Both the position numbers and the translations under genes were made by a program. 64,000 bases of DNA from Eggerthellaceae bacterium (GTDB lineage Bacteria > Actinomycetota > Coriobacteriia > Coriobacteriales > Eggerthellaceae). The DNA lies in the NCBI GenBank assembly GCA_910575165.1, contig CAJTDS010000009.1, forward strand, positions 1 through 64,000. The letters are read 5' to 3'. The notes under the pieces were generated by a model that was not told where the DNA came from, made no database searches, and worked only from the letters and a program-made list of their open reading frames with translations. This document shows positions 8,099-17,030 of this stretch, piece by piece (position 1 is the first letter of the stretch; every line of letters starts with the position of its first letter).

Positions 8099-8314
8099 CT
8101 GTCTGCGCTCGCTCTTTGCGGCGGGCATGCCCGAGCCCGGCCTTTGCAGCCGGCGACCCTGGAACGGGCTTGGGGCTTGGGCTTGCTGCCGACGTTGCGG
8201 TCGGGCTGCTGATTTGCGGGCTGTTTGCCGTTGGGCGTCGCTTTCGCCAAGGGGGTGTGCGACCGTGCTATGCTATGCGGACTGTTACGCGGACGACGCG
8301 GGAAGGAAGCTGGT

Positions 8315-8761
8315 ATGGCCGTTGAATTCAAGCAGGGCGCCTTTCACGATGCGGCCCTGGTACGCACCAAGGTGTTCCTTGACGAACAGGGCTTCCAGGA
8401 GGAGTTCGACGATCTGGACATCGACCCGCGCATGGTGCATCTGTGCGCTTACGGCGACGGCGAGCTGCTCGGCTGCGCGCGGCTGTTCCCGTCCGCCATG
8501 GAAAGCGGCGTGGAAGCGCGCCCTGACCGGTGGATTCTGGGCCGGCTGGCGGTGCTGGCGTCGGGCCGCAAGGCGGGCACCGGATCGAAGCTCATGGCCG
8601 AGGCCGAGCGTATCGCGTGCGATCACGGCGCTGCCGAGATGCATCTGCATGCCCAGCTGCAGGCCCAGCCCTTCTACGAGCGCCTGGGCTATGCGGCCTA
8701 CGGGCCCGTTGAGCTGGACGAGCATGTTGAGCACCAGTGGATGAAGAAGGCGCTGGTCTAG
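8315..8761 (+). CDS. GNAT-family N-acetyltransferase, ElaA-like
   Basis: A 148-residue single-domain GNAT. RTKVFLDEQGFQEEFDDLD near the N-terminus matches the ElaA pattern (R-x-VF-x-EQG-x-x-EE), LLGCARLFP forms the central strand, ILGRLAVLASGRKAGTGSKL carries the acetyl-CoA binding loop, and FYERLGYAAYG is the C-terminal motif. The substrate is unknown for this family. GGAAGGAAG lies 9 nt before the ATG. I chose ATG 8315 over the longer frame because the upstream segment has no GNAT similarity. A possible -10 (TATGCT, 8269-8274) lies upstream. Confidence 0.8.
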   Translation: MAVEFKQGAFHDAALVRTKVFLDEQGFQEEFDDLDIDPRMVHLCAYGDGELLGCARLFPSAMESGVEARPDRWILGRLAVLASGRKAGTGSKLMAEAERIACDHGAAEMHLHAQLQAQPFYERLGYAAYGPVELDEHVEHQWMKKALV

Positions 8762-9000
8762 CTGTCGTGCGGCCGACGAGCGGCGCCGGCTGTCGTTGCC
8801 GTTGAGCGCGCTGGTCGTTGGCCGCCGTTGCGTTGGCCGTCGCGCCGCCGCTGGTTGCAGCTGATCTCCCGCGCCGCTGCTAACTACTGACCGTCGATGG
8901 CCGACCGCTGCCTGCGGGCCGCGACTGACTGTCTTCGGATTGTCAGCTGCTGCGAACCGCCCTCCTACCGTCTTCCTACCGTTTGAAAGGAACACTGCTA

Positions 9001-10553
9001 TGGCCCAACTGCTGAAGGGCAAGCCTGTTGCCGATGCGCTTACCGAAGAGGTGGCCGCCCGCGTGGCCCGGCTGCGCGAGCGCGGGGTGCAGCCGACGCT
9101 GGCCATCGTGCGTGTGGGCGAGCGGCCCGACGACGTGTCCTACGAGCGCGGTGCCTCGAAGCGCTGCCAGGCTGCCGGCATCAAGCTTGAGGCGTTCGCG
9201 CTGCCGGCCGATTGCCCCCAGGCGCTGCTCATGGACACCGTCGCCCAGGTCAACGCCGACGCCTCCATCCACGGCTGCCTGCTCATGCGCCCCCTGCCGG
9301 CCCATCTGGACGAGGAAGCTGCCTGCGCGGCTTTGGATTCGGCGAAGGACATGGACGGCATCACCGGCGGCTCGCTGCTGGGCGTGTTCACCGACCGCGA
9401 CCTGGGATTCCCCCCGTGCACGGCCGAGGCGTGCGTGCGCATTCTGAACTATTACGGCTGCAACCTGGAGGGCGCCGACGTGACGGTGGTGGGCCGCTCG
9501 CTGGTGATCGGCAAGCCGGTGTCGCTGCTGCTGCAGGCGAACCACGCTACGGTGACCATGTGCCATACGCGTACGAAGAACCTGAGCGAGGCCTGCCACA
9601 AGGCCCAGGTGTTGGTGGTGGCCGCGGGTCGTCCGAAGGTGATAGGGGCCGACGCCGTGGCGCCCGGCCAGGTGGTGATCGACGTGGGCATCAACTGGGA
9701 CGAGAACGCCGGCAAGCTGGTGGGCGACGTCGATTTCGAAGCCGTGGAGCCTATCGTTGGTGCTATCACCCCAGTTCCGGGAGGTGTCGGGTCGGTGACC
9801 ACGGCGGTGCTGGTGTCCCATGTGGTGGAAGCGGCCGAGCGGGCTTCGGACGGGGGCGCTGCCGAACCGGCTGCGGCGAACGCCGGGGAGGGGCGGCCTG
9901 CGGGCGGCTCGGCTCAGCTGGCGCCCGAGGACTGCGAGCCCGCTTTCGCGAATCTTTCCTGCAGCTCCTTTGCAGCGCGTTTGGCCGGCCCCGAGAGCGT
10001 GCCGGGCGGCGGCGGGGCGGCGGCCCTGGCGGCGGCCCTGGCGGCGGCGTTGGCTTCCATGGTGGCCAACTTCACCACGGGCAAGAAGAAGTACGCCGCC
10101 TACGAGCAGGACATCCAGCGGATTCTCGTCGAGGCGGACCGTGCCCGCGAGCGCCTGCTCAAGCTGGTGGACGAGGACGCCGCCGCATTCCAGCCGCTTT
10201 CCCAGGCCTACGCCATCCCCAAGGACGACCCGAGCCGCGCTGCCGTGCTGGAAGCTGCCACCCAGGCGGCGCTGCAGCCCCCGCTGCAGGTCATGGGCCA
10301 GGTGGCTGCGGTGATCGATCTGCTCGAGGAGCTGAACCGGAAGGGCAGCCGCATGCTGCTGTCCGATGTGGGCTGCGGTGCGGCTCTGGCGGCCGCGGCG
10401 ATGCAGGCGGCCGCCATCAACGTGTTCGTGAACACGCAGGCCCTGGCCGACCGCGACTGCGCCCGCGCCATTGACCAGGAGTGCGACCGGCTGCTGGCGG
10501 ACGTATCGCGGGCTCAGGCTCTTGCCGATGCGGTGACGGCCCAGCTTCGCTAG
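9001..10553 (+). CDS. folD: FolD fused to a formimidoyl-THF cyclodeaminase/FchA-type domain
   Basis: Residues 1-285 are FolD, the NADP-dependent 5,10-methylene-THF dehydrogenase / methenyl-THF cyclohydrolase. Seen: DVSYERGASKRCQAAGI, carrying the Tyr and Lys of the active site; DMDGITGGSLL; PPCTAEACVRIL; the nucleotide-binding VVGRSLVIGKPVSLLL; and the C-terminal GAITPVPGGVGSVTTAVL. A linker of about 45 Ala/Gly-rich residues leads to a FTCD_C domain (about 330-515; SVPGGGGAAALAAALAAALA, then helical). That domain is cyclodeaminase in histidine degradation or methenyl-THF cyclohydrolase (FchA) in C1 pathways. The fusion joins consecutive or parallel C1-folate steps. AAAGGA precedes the ATG by 9 nt. 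The reactions are well supported; which reaction the second domain performs is not. Confidence 0.85.
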
Positions 10554-10652
10554 GGGCGGGGCTATCGCCGCTGTTGGGGCTACGTTCGCTCGGCTGGGCT
10601 GACCGCTTGGAACGCCCGGCCGATTTCTCTGTGCAATTTCGTTCAAATTAAC

Positions 10653-10658
10653 TACACT
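10653..10658 (+). promoter_or_regulatory. Probable -10 box of the NSS transporter gene
   Basis: TACACT in a locally AT-rich patch (TTCAAATTAACTACACT), the only such patch in the interval. It lies 130 nt before the ATG at 10788, leaving a long leader in which I recognise no riboswitch. Confidence 0.4.
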
Positions 10659-10787
10659 GTGCACGGCGTTGCGCTGCAGAGGGGGCAACGACCCGGGGCT
10701 TGCGGGCGATCAGGCGCGCTGTCCCGGCGTGGCTTGCGCGCGAGCGCGGTCACCTATCGCACGGAAGGCAAGAAGGACGAACGAATT

Positions 10788-12296
10788 ATGACCCAACACA
10801 ACGGCGTTTCCCAGCAATCCGGCCAGCAGCCCGCCCACGTTGGCGCGGCGGACCAATGGGAGCAGGCAGGCGCGGAAGCGGTAGCGGCGGCCGGTGGCTC
10901 GGCTCGCGAGAAGTTCGGGTCGCGCCTCGGATTCATCCTCATCAGCGCCGGTTGTGCCATCGGCCTTGGCAACGTGTGGCGCTTCCCCTACATCACCGGC
11001 GAGTATGGCGGAGCGGCTTTCGTGCTGCTGTACCTGCTGTTCCTGGTTATCCTGGGCCTGCCGGTCATGGTGATGGAGTTCGCCGTAGGCCGTGCCAGCC
11101 AGCGCTCGTCGGCGTTGGCCTTCGATGCGCTGCAGCCCTCGCGCCGCTGGCACTGGTTCAGCTGGTGGGGCTTCATCGGCTGCATGGTGCTCATGATGTT
11201 CTACACCACCGTGGGCGGCTGGATGCTCTCCTTCGTGGTGAAGATGGGAACCGGCACCTTCAACGGTATGACGCCCGACCAGGTGGCCGGCGTATTCGGT
11301 TCCATGCTGGGCAACCCCGGCGAGCTCATCGGGTGGATGCTCGTGGTCATCGTGCTGGGCTTTCTGGTGTGCAGCCTGGGGCTTCAGAAGGGCGTCGAGC
11401 GCATCACCAAGGTGATGATGTGCTGCCTGCTGGCCATCATGGCGGTGCTGGTGGTGCGTGCCGTCACGCTGCCCGGCGCGGCCGAGGGCCTGGCGTTCTA
11501 CTTGGTACCCGATTTTGGGAAGCTCTTTGCCGGCGCCACTGCTGCCGAGCAGTGGGCCACCTTCGCCGACGCCGTGTACGCCGCCATGGGCCAGGCGTTC
11601 TTCACGTTGTCGCTGGGCATTTCCGCTATGGAGATCTTCGGCAGCTACATCGGCCGCGAGCGCTCGCTCACCGGCGAGGCCGTGCGCATCTGCGGCCTGG
11701 ACACGGCGGTGGCCATCACGGCCGGCCTCATCATCTTCCCGGCGTGCTTCGCCTTCGGGGTTGAGCCGGGCTCGGGGCCGGGGCTGGTGTTCATCACGCT
11801 GCCGAGCGTGTTCGAGCAGATGCCGCTGGGGCAGCTGTGGGGCGCGCTGTTCTTCGTGTTCATGAGCTTCGCGGCGCTGTCCACCATCATCGCCGTCTTC
11901 GAGAACCTCATCAGCTGGTCCATGGACAAATGGGGCTGGTCGCGCAAGGTGGCCGTGGCGCGCATGGCCATGGCGGTGACCGTGCTCAGCCTGCCGTGCG
12001 CCCTTGGGTTCAACGTGCTCTCCGGCGCCACCATCCCGGGCATCGGTGACATCCAGTCCATCGAGGACTTCATCGTGTCTAACAACCTGCTTCCCCTGGG
12101 CAGCCTGCTGTACGTGCTGTTCTGCGTGTCGAAGGGCGGTTGGGGCTGGAGCAACTTTTTGGCCGAGGCGGACGCCGGCGAAGGCATGCGCTTCCCCGCG
12201 TGGGCCAAGCCGTGGCTGAAGTACGGCGTGCCTGCGCTGATCGCCGTCATTTTCGTCATGGGGTGGATGCCGCTCATCGGCAGCTGGATAGGCTAG
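10788..12296 (+). CDS. Neurotransmitter:sodium symporter (NSS/SNF) family transporter
   Basis: A 502-residue integral membrane protein with about twelve helices. After a 45-residue hydrophilic lead comes the family signature in helix 1 (GFILISAGCAIGLGNVWRFPY), followed by GGAAFVLLYLLFLVILGLP, then FFTLSLGISAMEIFGSY in helix 6 to 7 and FAALSTIIAVFENLISW in helix 8. These are the LeuT-fold features of Na+-coupled importers of amino acids or related amines; the ligand cannot be read from sequence. The length is normal. ATG 10788 follows GAAGGACG; the upstream frame to 10659 is Arg-rich and not family-like. Monocistronic, followed by hairpin repeat B. Confidence 0.85.
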   Translation: MTQHNGVSQQSGQQPAHVGAADQWEQAGAEAVAAAGGSAREKFGSRLGFILISAGCAIGLGNVWRFPYITGEYGGAAFVLLYLLFLVILGLPVMVMEFAVGRASQRSSALAFDALQPSRRWHWFSWWGFIGCMVLMMFYTTVGGWMLSFVVKMGTGTFNGMTPDQVAGVFGSMLGNPGELIGWMLVVIVLGFLVCSLGLQKGVERITKVMMCCLLAIMAVLVVRAVTLPGAAEGLAFYLVPDFGKLFAGATAAEQWATFADAVYAAMGQAFFTLSLGISAMEIFGSYIGRERSLTGEAVRICGLDTAVAITAGLIIFPACFAFGVEPGSGPGLVFITLPSVFEQMPLGQLWGALFFVFMSFAALSTIIAVFENLISWSMDKWGWSRKVAVARMAMAVTVLSLPCALGFNVLSGATIPGIGDIQSIEDFIVSNNLLPLGSLLYVLFCVSKGGWGWSNFLAEADAGEGMRFPAWAKPWLKYGVPALIAVIFVMGWMPLIGSWIG

Positions 12297-12321
12297 GCCC
12301 GGCAGCCCGGGAGTCTTGTGC

Positions 12322-12377
12322 AGTGCACGGGAGGCAGGTTCTGCGCATATTCTTGCGGAACCCCGCCCTCGTGCACT
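12322..12377. repeat. Dispersed hairpin repeat, copy B
   Basis: Arms AGTGCACGGGAGGCAGG... (from 12322) and ...CCCTCGTGCACT (to 12377) pair with a few G-U or mismatched positions around a CATATTCTT loop. It is nearly identical to copy C at 16401-16456, including flanks (TTGTGC before, GTTCCATGGG after). It lies between the convergent NSS transporter and flavin oxidoreductase genes. Confidence 0.7.
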
Positions 12378-12493
12378 GTTCCATGGGTGGCGACATCCAG
12401 ATGGATGGTTGCAGGAAGGCGCCGCGCTGCGTTTGCAGGAGCGGCGCCCCGTTGGAATGACCCTTGCGAAGGATAGGGCGAAGGTCGGGTGCC

Positions 12494-14743
12494 CTAGATT
12501 TGCCGACCCTTCAGATTGCCGGTTGCTACGGCGTTTATGATATCGGAGGGCGTCTCGGCATCGCCGACCACGATGACGTCGCAGATTCCGTCAAGCTCGC
12601 GGGCCAGGGCGTCGTTGGGAACGAGCGGCTCGCAGTCCACAACGCATGCCGCCGGAAGCGTGCACTCCAGTCCATAGGAGGTTGTGAAGCTCACGCCGCC
12701 GTCCACCACTGCGACGTTAGACGTGCCGTGATGAATTTGGGAACCCCTTCCTTCAAGCAGGCTTATGAGCATGGCGCGCGGCCACGGTGCCTGCTCGGGT
12801 GCCAGGTCCTCCTTCGCCCCTTCGTGCACGATGGACACATTTTTACCTTGCTGGAGCAGGTAGTTCGCAAGGTCCAGCGCCCGCAGGTTCTCCCCGACGA
12901 TGCAGACGGGACTTGCCACTTCGCTGGTAGCGGCTTCCTCCATCGAAAGGACGACCGTGCTTCCCGCGGGTTTGAGCATCACGCCCGGGTCGGACGCCCC
13001 TGTTGCCAGCACTACGACATCGGGCGACTCGCTTTTCACCAGGGAGGCATCCACCGTCGTGCCCGTCACCACGGCAACTCCGCCCGATTCCAGCTGTCGC
13101 TTCTGCCATTCCTTGAAATCTGCGATGCGCTCGTGCGGTCCTTTTACCAAGGCGGCGAAGTCGAGGGTGCCTCCGAGCGCTCCCTTGTCGTCGTAGAGCG
13201 TGACCTCGTGTCCTCGCTGGGCGGCAACGGCGGCGGCCTCCATGCCTGCGGGGCCTCCGCCCACTACCATAACCCTCTTCGAAACCTGTGCTTTTGCCGG
13301 CTCGTATCCCTCGGGCATCTCGTTGGTGAAAGCGCGGGTGTGGGCTGGATTAGCTCGGCAGAATCCGAAGCCATCGGGGTTTATGACCGACATGAAGCAG
13401 TTGGAGCAGTGGTTGCAGGGGCGGACGTCGTCGATCCTCCCGGACCGCAGTTTCTCCGGCAGATGGGGGTCGGCGACGAGGGGCCGGTTCATGACGACGA
13501 AATCAATCTTCCCATCAGCGACGGCATCGTTCACCAGGTCGGGCGCGAGTCGCGGATCCATGCCGCCGACGGTGCCCACGGGAATCCCCACGGCCTTTTT
13601 CACGTTCGCCGCTACATCGATAAGTGCGCCGATGCCCCCGTGGCTGCCGTTCACGAGTCCGCGGTAGTGGCGGCTGAAATCTACCTGGGTGCCTAGCCCG
13701 GTGTTGCCCGGGGCGCCTACGAACATGAGGTCGGTCAGGAAGTTTGCGGCGTGGTTTCCGAAGGTGCCGAAACGCACTTGCAGCATGTCGGCACCGGCTT
13801 GCTCGAACAGCTTTCCGAAAGCCGCCGCTTCCTCGGGGGTGATGCACAGCTCGCTGTCACCCAGCTGCTCGACGTTTTCCTCCACGCCATTGTAGAGCAC
13901 GTGCACGATGACCCCGGGGCATGTCCGCTTGATTTCCTCGATGATCTCCGTGAGGATGCGAGCGCGGTTCTCCAGGCTTTGCGGGCCGTACTCGTCGTCG
14001 CGTTCCGTGTTCCAGAACCGCGAGAGAAACGTGTCGAAGGTATGGTCGCAGCCGGCGTTCAGCTCGATGATGTCGAAGCCCGTGGCGTAATGTAGCTGGG
14101 CGAGTGCGATCTTCTCTTGCTGGAACGCGTGCACCTCGTCGGTCGTGAGGGGCAGGTGCGGCATACCTCCCTCGACGGCGGTCTGCTCAAGTTGCGAGAT
14201 GGAGTTCTTGCTGGAAGACGACTGCGTCCACATGCCCCAGATCTGGGCGCCGGCCAGGGCACCTTCCTCGTGGATCGCGTCGACGATGGGCTTGAGCGAG
14301 TTCTCGTCCTCGATCAGCCAGTCGCAGAATTCCACGCCTATCACGCCCGCTCCACCCCGAGCAAGCTCGCGGTAGTAGCCGACCGCCTGCTCGTTCACAG
14401 CTTCGTTGACCGCGTAGGACCCGGCCGCGCTCTTCACGATGCGGTTCTTGGACTGCTTGCCACCAAGCTGTATCGGCTGGAACAGTGCCGAGAAGTCGGT
14501 GGTGTTCGCCTCGAACGAGTCATCCTGCGGGTTGAGTTCGACAGCCTGTGCCGTGGTCTGGGAGGTTGCCGGCTTCGTCGTGCCGTTCGATGGTTGCGAC
14601 GAGGTGCCCTTCTGGTCGGCGGATGCGCAGGCGGTCATCCCCGTCGCCACTCCTCCGATAAGCGCGCCAGCTGCGATTGCCGCCCCTCCGGTAAGAAGAT
14701 TCCGGCGCGACACCGGCTTGCTGGCTAAATGCTGCATGCTCAT
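12494..14743 (-). CDS. Exported Old-Yellow-Enzyme-family FMN/4Fe-4S/FAD oxidoreductase (Tat lipoprotein)
   Basis: 749 residues. A Tat signal (SRRNLLTGGAAI) ends in a possible lipobox (MTAC), so the enzyme acts outside the membrane. Residues about 70-430 are an FMN TIM barrel of the 2,4-dienoyl-CoA reductase/BaiCD/trimethylamine-dehydrogenase type (GAGVIGVEFCDWL, GFDIIELNAGCDHTFDTFLS). A 4Fe-4S site CNHCSNCF...C follows at about 445-465, then an FAD/NAD(P) module (VMVVGGGPAGMEAAAVAAQRG). Cytosolic relatives reduce alpha,beta-unsaturated substrates; an exported version would act as a terminal reductase or oxidise a host or diet compound. AAGGAGG lies before ATG 14743, with a second ATG two codons on. 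It is divergent from a membrane LuxR gene, its likely regulator. Substrate unknown. Confidence 0.85.
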   Translation of the reverse strand: MSMQHLASKPVSRRNLLTGGAAIAAGALIGGVATGMTACASADQKGTSSQPSNGTTKPATSQTTAQAVELNPQDDSFEANTTDFSALFQPIQLGGKQSKNRIVKSAAGSYAVNEAVNEQAVGYYRELARGGAGVIGVEFCDWLIEDENSLKPIVDAIHEEGALAGAQIWGMWTQSSSSKNSISQLEQTAVEGGMPHLPLTTDEVHAFQQEKIALAQLHYATGFDIIELNAGCDHTFDTFLSRFWNTERDDEYGPQSLENRARILTEIIEEIKRTCPGVIVHVLYNGVEENVEQLGDSELCITPEEAAAFGKLFEQAGADMLQVRFGTFGNHAANFLTDLMFVGAPGNTGLGTQVDFSRHYRGLVNGSHGGIGALIDVAANVKKAVGIPVGTVGGMDPRLAPDLVNDAVADGKIDFVVMNRPLVADPHLPEKLRSGRIDDVRPCNHCSNCFMSVINPDGFGFCRANPAHTRAFTNEMPEGYEPAKAQVSKRVMVVGGGPAGMEAAAVAAQRGHEVTLYDDKGALGGTLDFAALVKGPHERIADFKEWQKRQLESGGVAVVTGTTVDASLVKSESPDVVVLATGASDPGVMLKPAGSTVVLSMEEAATSEVASPVCIVGENLRALDLANYLLQQGKNVSIVHEGAKEDLAPEQAPWPRAMLISLLEGRGSQIHHGTSNVAVVDGGVSFTTSYGLECTLPAACVVDCEPLVPNDALARELDGICDVIVVGDAETPSDIINAVATGNLKGRQI

Positions 14744-14927
14744 GTCCCCTCCTTGCGTTGTCGTTTGCGGACCGGGCGATCATCTCCGATTCCGTTTGCC
14801 GACGAGGTCTACGAAAGGGGCTATTTCTTGGGGCGCTTTTTCGGCCGAGCGGGCGATAAAACGGGTGATTTGGTTTCTCATCTGGGAAAACGAGTAGCGC
14901 TTTTCGCAAGGCGATACTCGGGTTTGC

Positions 14928-14933
14928 TACAAT
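14928..14933 (+). promoter_or_regulatory. -10 box of the first membrane LuxR gene
   Basis: TACAAT preceded by GGTTTGC, 23 nt before the GTG start at 14957. No clear -35. Confidence 0.4.
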
Positions 14934-14956
14934 GCGAAGCGAGGGAAGGGGGGAGC

Positions 14957-16387
14957 GTGGCGAGGTTTGGCAATACGAAGGTCTGGGTTCCCAGTGAGCT
15001 GCTCGAGACGCCGTTTCTTCTGGGCATGAGCCTGTTCATCCTCTTCGATGCACTCACCCCGTTCCTGGGCAACTCGTCGGGGGCTTCGGGACTCAATCCT
15101 GTGAACTGTGCCGAGCTCGTTCGGACACCGCTGTTCCTAATCGTTTCGCTGGTTGCAGGAAGGGCTCGGATCCTGTTCCGTAGTCCGTCGTTCCTGGCTT
15201 CGGTATGCATAGCAGCGAGCGCGGGGGTAGCCTTGATGCTGTTGGCCCGCTTCGTAAGCCATCCCCTCGTAGCCTCGCTGGTGATAGTCATCGGCTCTGT
15301 GGGCGTGGGCGCGTTTTGGTGCTTTGCGTTGCTGAAGTTCTCGGAGCTGTTCACGGGCGTGTCGCTGGGCTGCACCGTTGCGACCTTCGTGTTCTGCCAT
15401 TTTCTGGGATCGGCCGTGGCCAGCGTCGTCGTGTTCGCGCAGGCCCGTGTGCTCGCTGTGGTGCTGCTGGCTGCCATTCCCCTTGTGCTGCTTGTCTGGG
15501 GGCGGCGGTTCCGCGGCAAGCTGTGCGCGGCCGCCGATTCTCTGCCGGACGCCGAATCGGGCCGGCTGCGCATACCGGTGCGCCCTTATGCGTTGATACT
15601 GGTTACGCTGTTCGTCGCGGCCATTGTGCGCAGTCACATTCCGGTCGATTTGGAACCCGCTACGTACCTGGGTGCTTTCCTGTGCGCCGCGGCCCTTACG
15701 ATCGTCATGGAGGCGAAAAGGCGCTCGGTCCATCCTCGCATGCTGTACTATCTGACCCTCTTTCTGCTTATGGTGGGCCTGCTGCTCTTCACGGAAAACG
15801 GCGGCGTGGCGTTGGTGGCAGCCGGCGGAAGCGTGAACGCGGGCTACCTGTGCTTTAGCGTGCTCATCACGGCGCTGCTGTGCAACGTGTGTCGCCGCTA
15901 CGCCATCAATTCCTATTGGATGTTCGGGCTGCTCGGGTTCATCGAGCGCATTTCCTACGATGCGGGGTCGGCTGCCGGAGGGCTTCTGTCCCTGCAGCCG
16001 GATGCCGTCCGTTACACCGTCGCATTCGCCTGTGCGATTGTCGTGGCCGTCGCTTTCGTCACGCTGCTGACGGAGCGAGACTACCGCACGTCGTGGGGTA
16101 CTATGAAGGATGAGTCCCAGGCGAACCCGGTAGCGGCATACTACCAAACGCTGGGTGATTGCTGCTCGGCGGTTTCGGAGCAGTACGGTCTTACTCGACG
16201 CGAAGAGGAGGTGCTGCTCCTGCTTGCGCAGCGCAAGACGCTGCCTGACATCGAGCGGGAGCTGTACGTGTCTAACTCGACGGCCCGCACGCACTGCAAG
16301 AACATCTATAAGAAGCTTAGCGTGCATAAGCGCGAAGAGCTGCTGGTGATGATGGGCCATCCGTCGGTTGGTGAGCGCGCCGACTAG
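14957..16387 (+). CDS. LuxR-family regulator with N-terminal multi-helix membrane half
   Basis: 476 residues. About 390 N-terminal residues form ten to twelve hydrophobic helices without a recognisable enzyme motif. The last 70 are a LuxR/GerE helix-turn-helix (LTRREEEVLLLLAQRKTLPDIERELYV, then SNSTARTHCKNIYKKL). This architecture, a membrane sensor fused to a LuxR HTH, is characteristic of Eggerthellaceae. The start is inferred to be GTG 14957: GGAAGGGGGGA precedes it and no ATG fits. It is transcribed divergently from the exported OYE-family reductase at 12494-14743, so it probably senses that enzyme's substrate. Its 3' end is followed by hairpin repeat C. Confidence 0.8.
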   Translation: MARFGNTKVWVPSELLETPFLLGMSLFILFDALTPFLGNSSGASGLNPVNCAELVRTPLFLIVSLVAGRARILFRSPSFLASVCIAASAGVALMLLARFVSHPLVASLVIVIGSVGVGAFWCFALLKFSELFTGVSLGCTVATFVFCHFLGSAVASVVVFAQARVLAVVLLAAIPLVLLVWGRRFRGKLCAAADSLPDAESGRLRIPVRPYALILVTLFVAAIVRSHIPVDLEPATYLGAFLCAAALTIVMEAKRRSVHPRMLYYLTLFLLMVGLLLFTENGGVALVAAGGSVNAGYLCFSVLITALLCNVCRRYAINSYWMFGLLGFIERISYDAGSAAGGLLSLQPDAVRYTVAFACAIVVAVAFVTLLTERDYRTSWGTMKDESQANPVAAYYQTLGDCCSAVSEQYGLTRREEEVLLLLAQRKTLPDIERELYVSNSTARTHCKNIYKKLSVHKREELLVMMGHPSVGERAD

Positions 16388-16400
16388 ATTGCGGTTGTGC

Positions 16401-16456
16401 AGTGCACGGGAGGCAGGTTCTGCGTGAATTCCTGCAGAACCCCGCCCTCGTGCACT
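16401..16456. repeat. Dispersed hairpin repeat, copy C
   Basis: Same 56-nt hairpin as copy B, with loop TGAATTCC. Arms begin AGTGCACGGGAGGCAGG and end CCTCGTGCACT. Copies B and C differ at about seven positions, mostly in the loop, and share flanks on both sides. It lies between the convergent LuxR and DUF488 genes. Confidence 0.7.
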
Positions 16457-16503
16457 GTTCCATGGGGTGGAAGGAGCTGGCGGGACGGCTGTCGCAGCGG
16501 CTG

Positions 16504-16899
16504 TTAGCTCATGTGCCTGGGGAGCCAGCTTGCCAGCACCACGGCTTGGTTCATGGTCTGGTTTTTGGCGCCGAAAAGCAGCGTGATACGCGGCGGATTG
16601 CCGAAGCCCTCGGCTTGCAGCTGCTTCGCGAATTCGGCGCTGCCCAGCTTGCGGGCGAATTCCAGGGCTTCGGGGTTGGCGTCCAGCTCGGCGATGTAGG
16701 CCTTCTGGAACGACTCCCAGTTCTCGGGTTTGTGCCCGAAGGCCTTGCGCACCGCCGTCGACGGCGCCAGGAACTTCGCCCACAGGTTGTAGTGCACCTT
16801 GTCCTTCGTCAGCCCGCGCGGCCACACGCGGTCCACCAGCACGCGGTAGCCGTCGGCGGGGTCGTAGGGCTCGTAGACGCGCTTGATCCGAATATCCAT
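16504..16899 (-). CDS. DUF488 family protein (YeaO-like)
   Basis: 131 residues beginning MDIRIKRVYEPYDPADGYRV and containing VDRVWPRGLTKDK, the diagnostic strand-loop of DUF488/YeaO proteins, and ending near NQAVVLASWL. The length is typical. The function of the family is not established. AAGGAGG stands 7 nt before the ATG. Probably monocistronic; it is separated from the UvrA-like gene by 131 nt. Confidence 0.85.
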   Translation of the reverse strand: MDIRIKRVYEPYDPADGYRVLVDRVWPRGLTKDKVHYNLWAKFLAPSTAVRKAFGHKPENWESFQKAYIAELDANPEALEFARKLGSAEFAKQLQAEGFGNPPRITLLFGAKNQTMNQAVVLASWLPRHMS

Positions 16900-17030
16900 G
16901 GCGACCTCCTTCAGCCTGGTGCGCAATACTGCGCGCCGCACCAAGCATAGGCCGATTGCGCGGCCGGCGCCCGTCGCTCTCGGAATTGTGGGGCTCCCGT
17001 TACGCCGGCTTTGCCGGGCTGTCTTCCGGG

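Noticed and set aside
7817-8212. Open frames over the 159-bp inverted-repeat element
   Set aside because: They have no ribosome-binding site and no family similarity, and they run through both repeat arms, so they are better explained by the element's structure.
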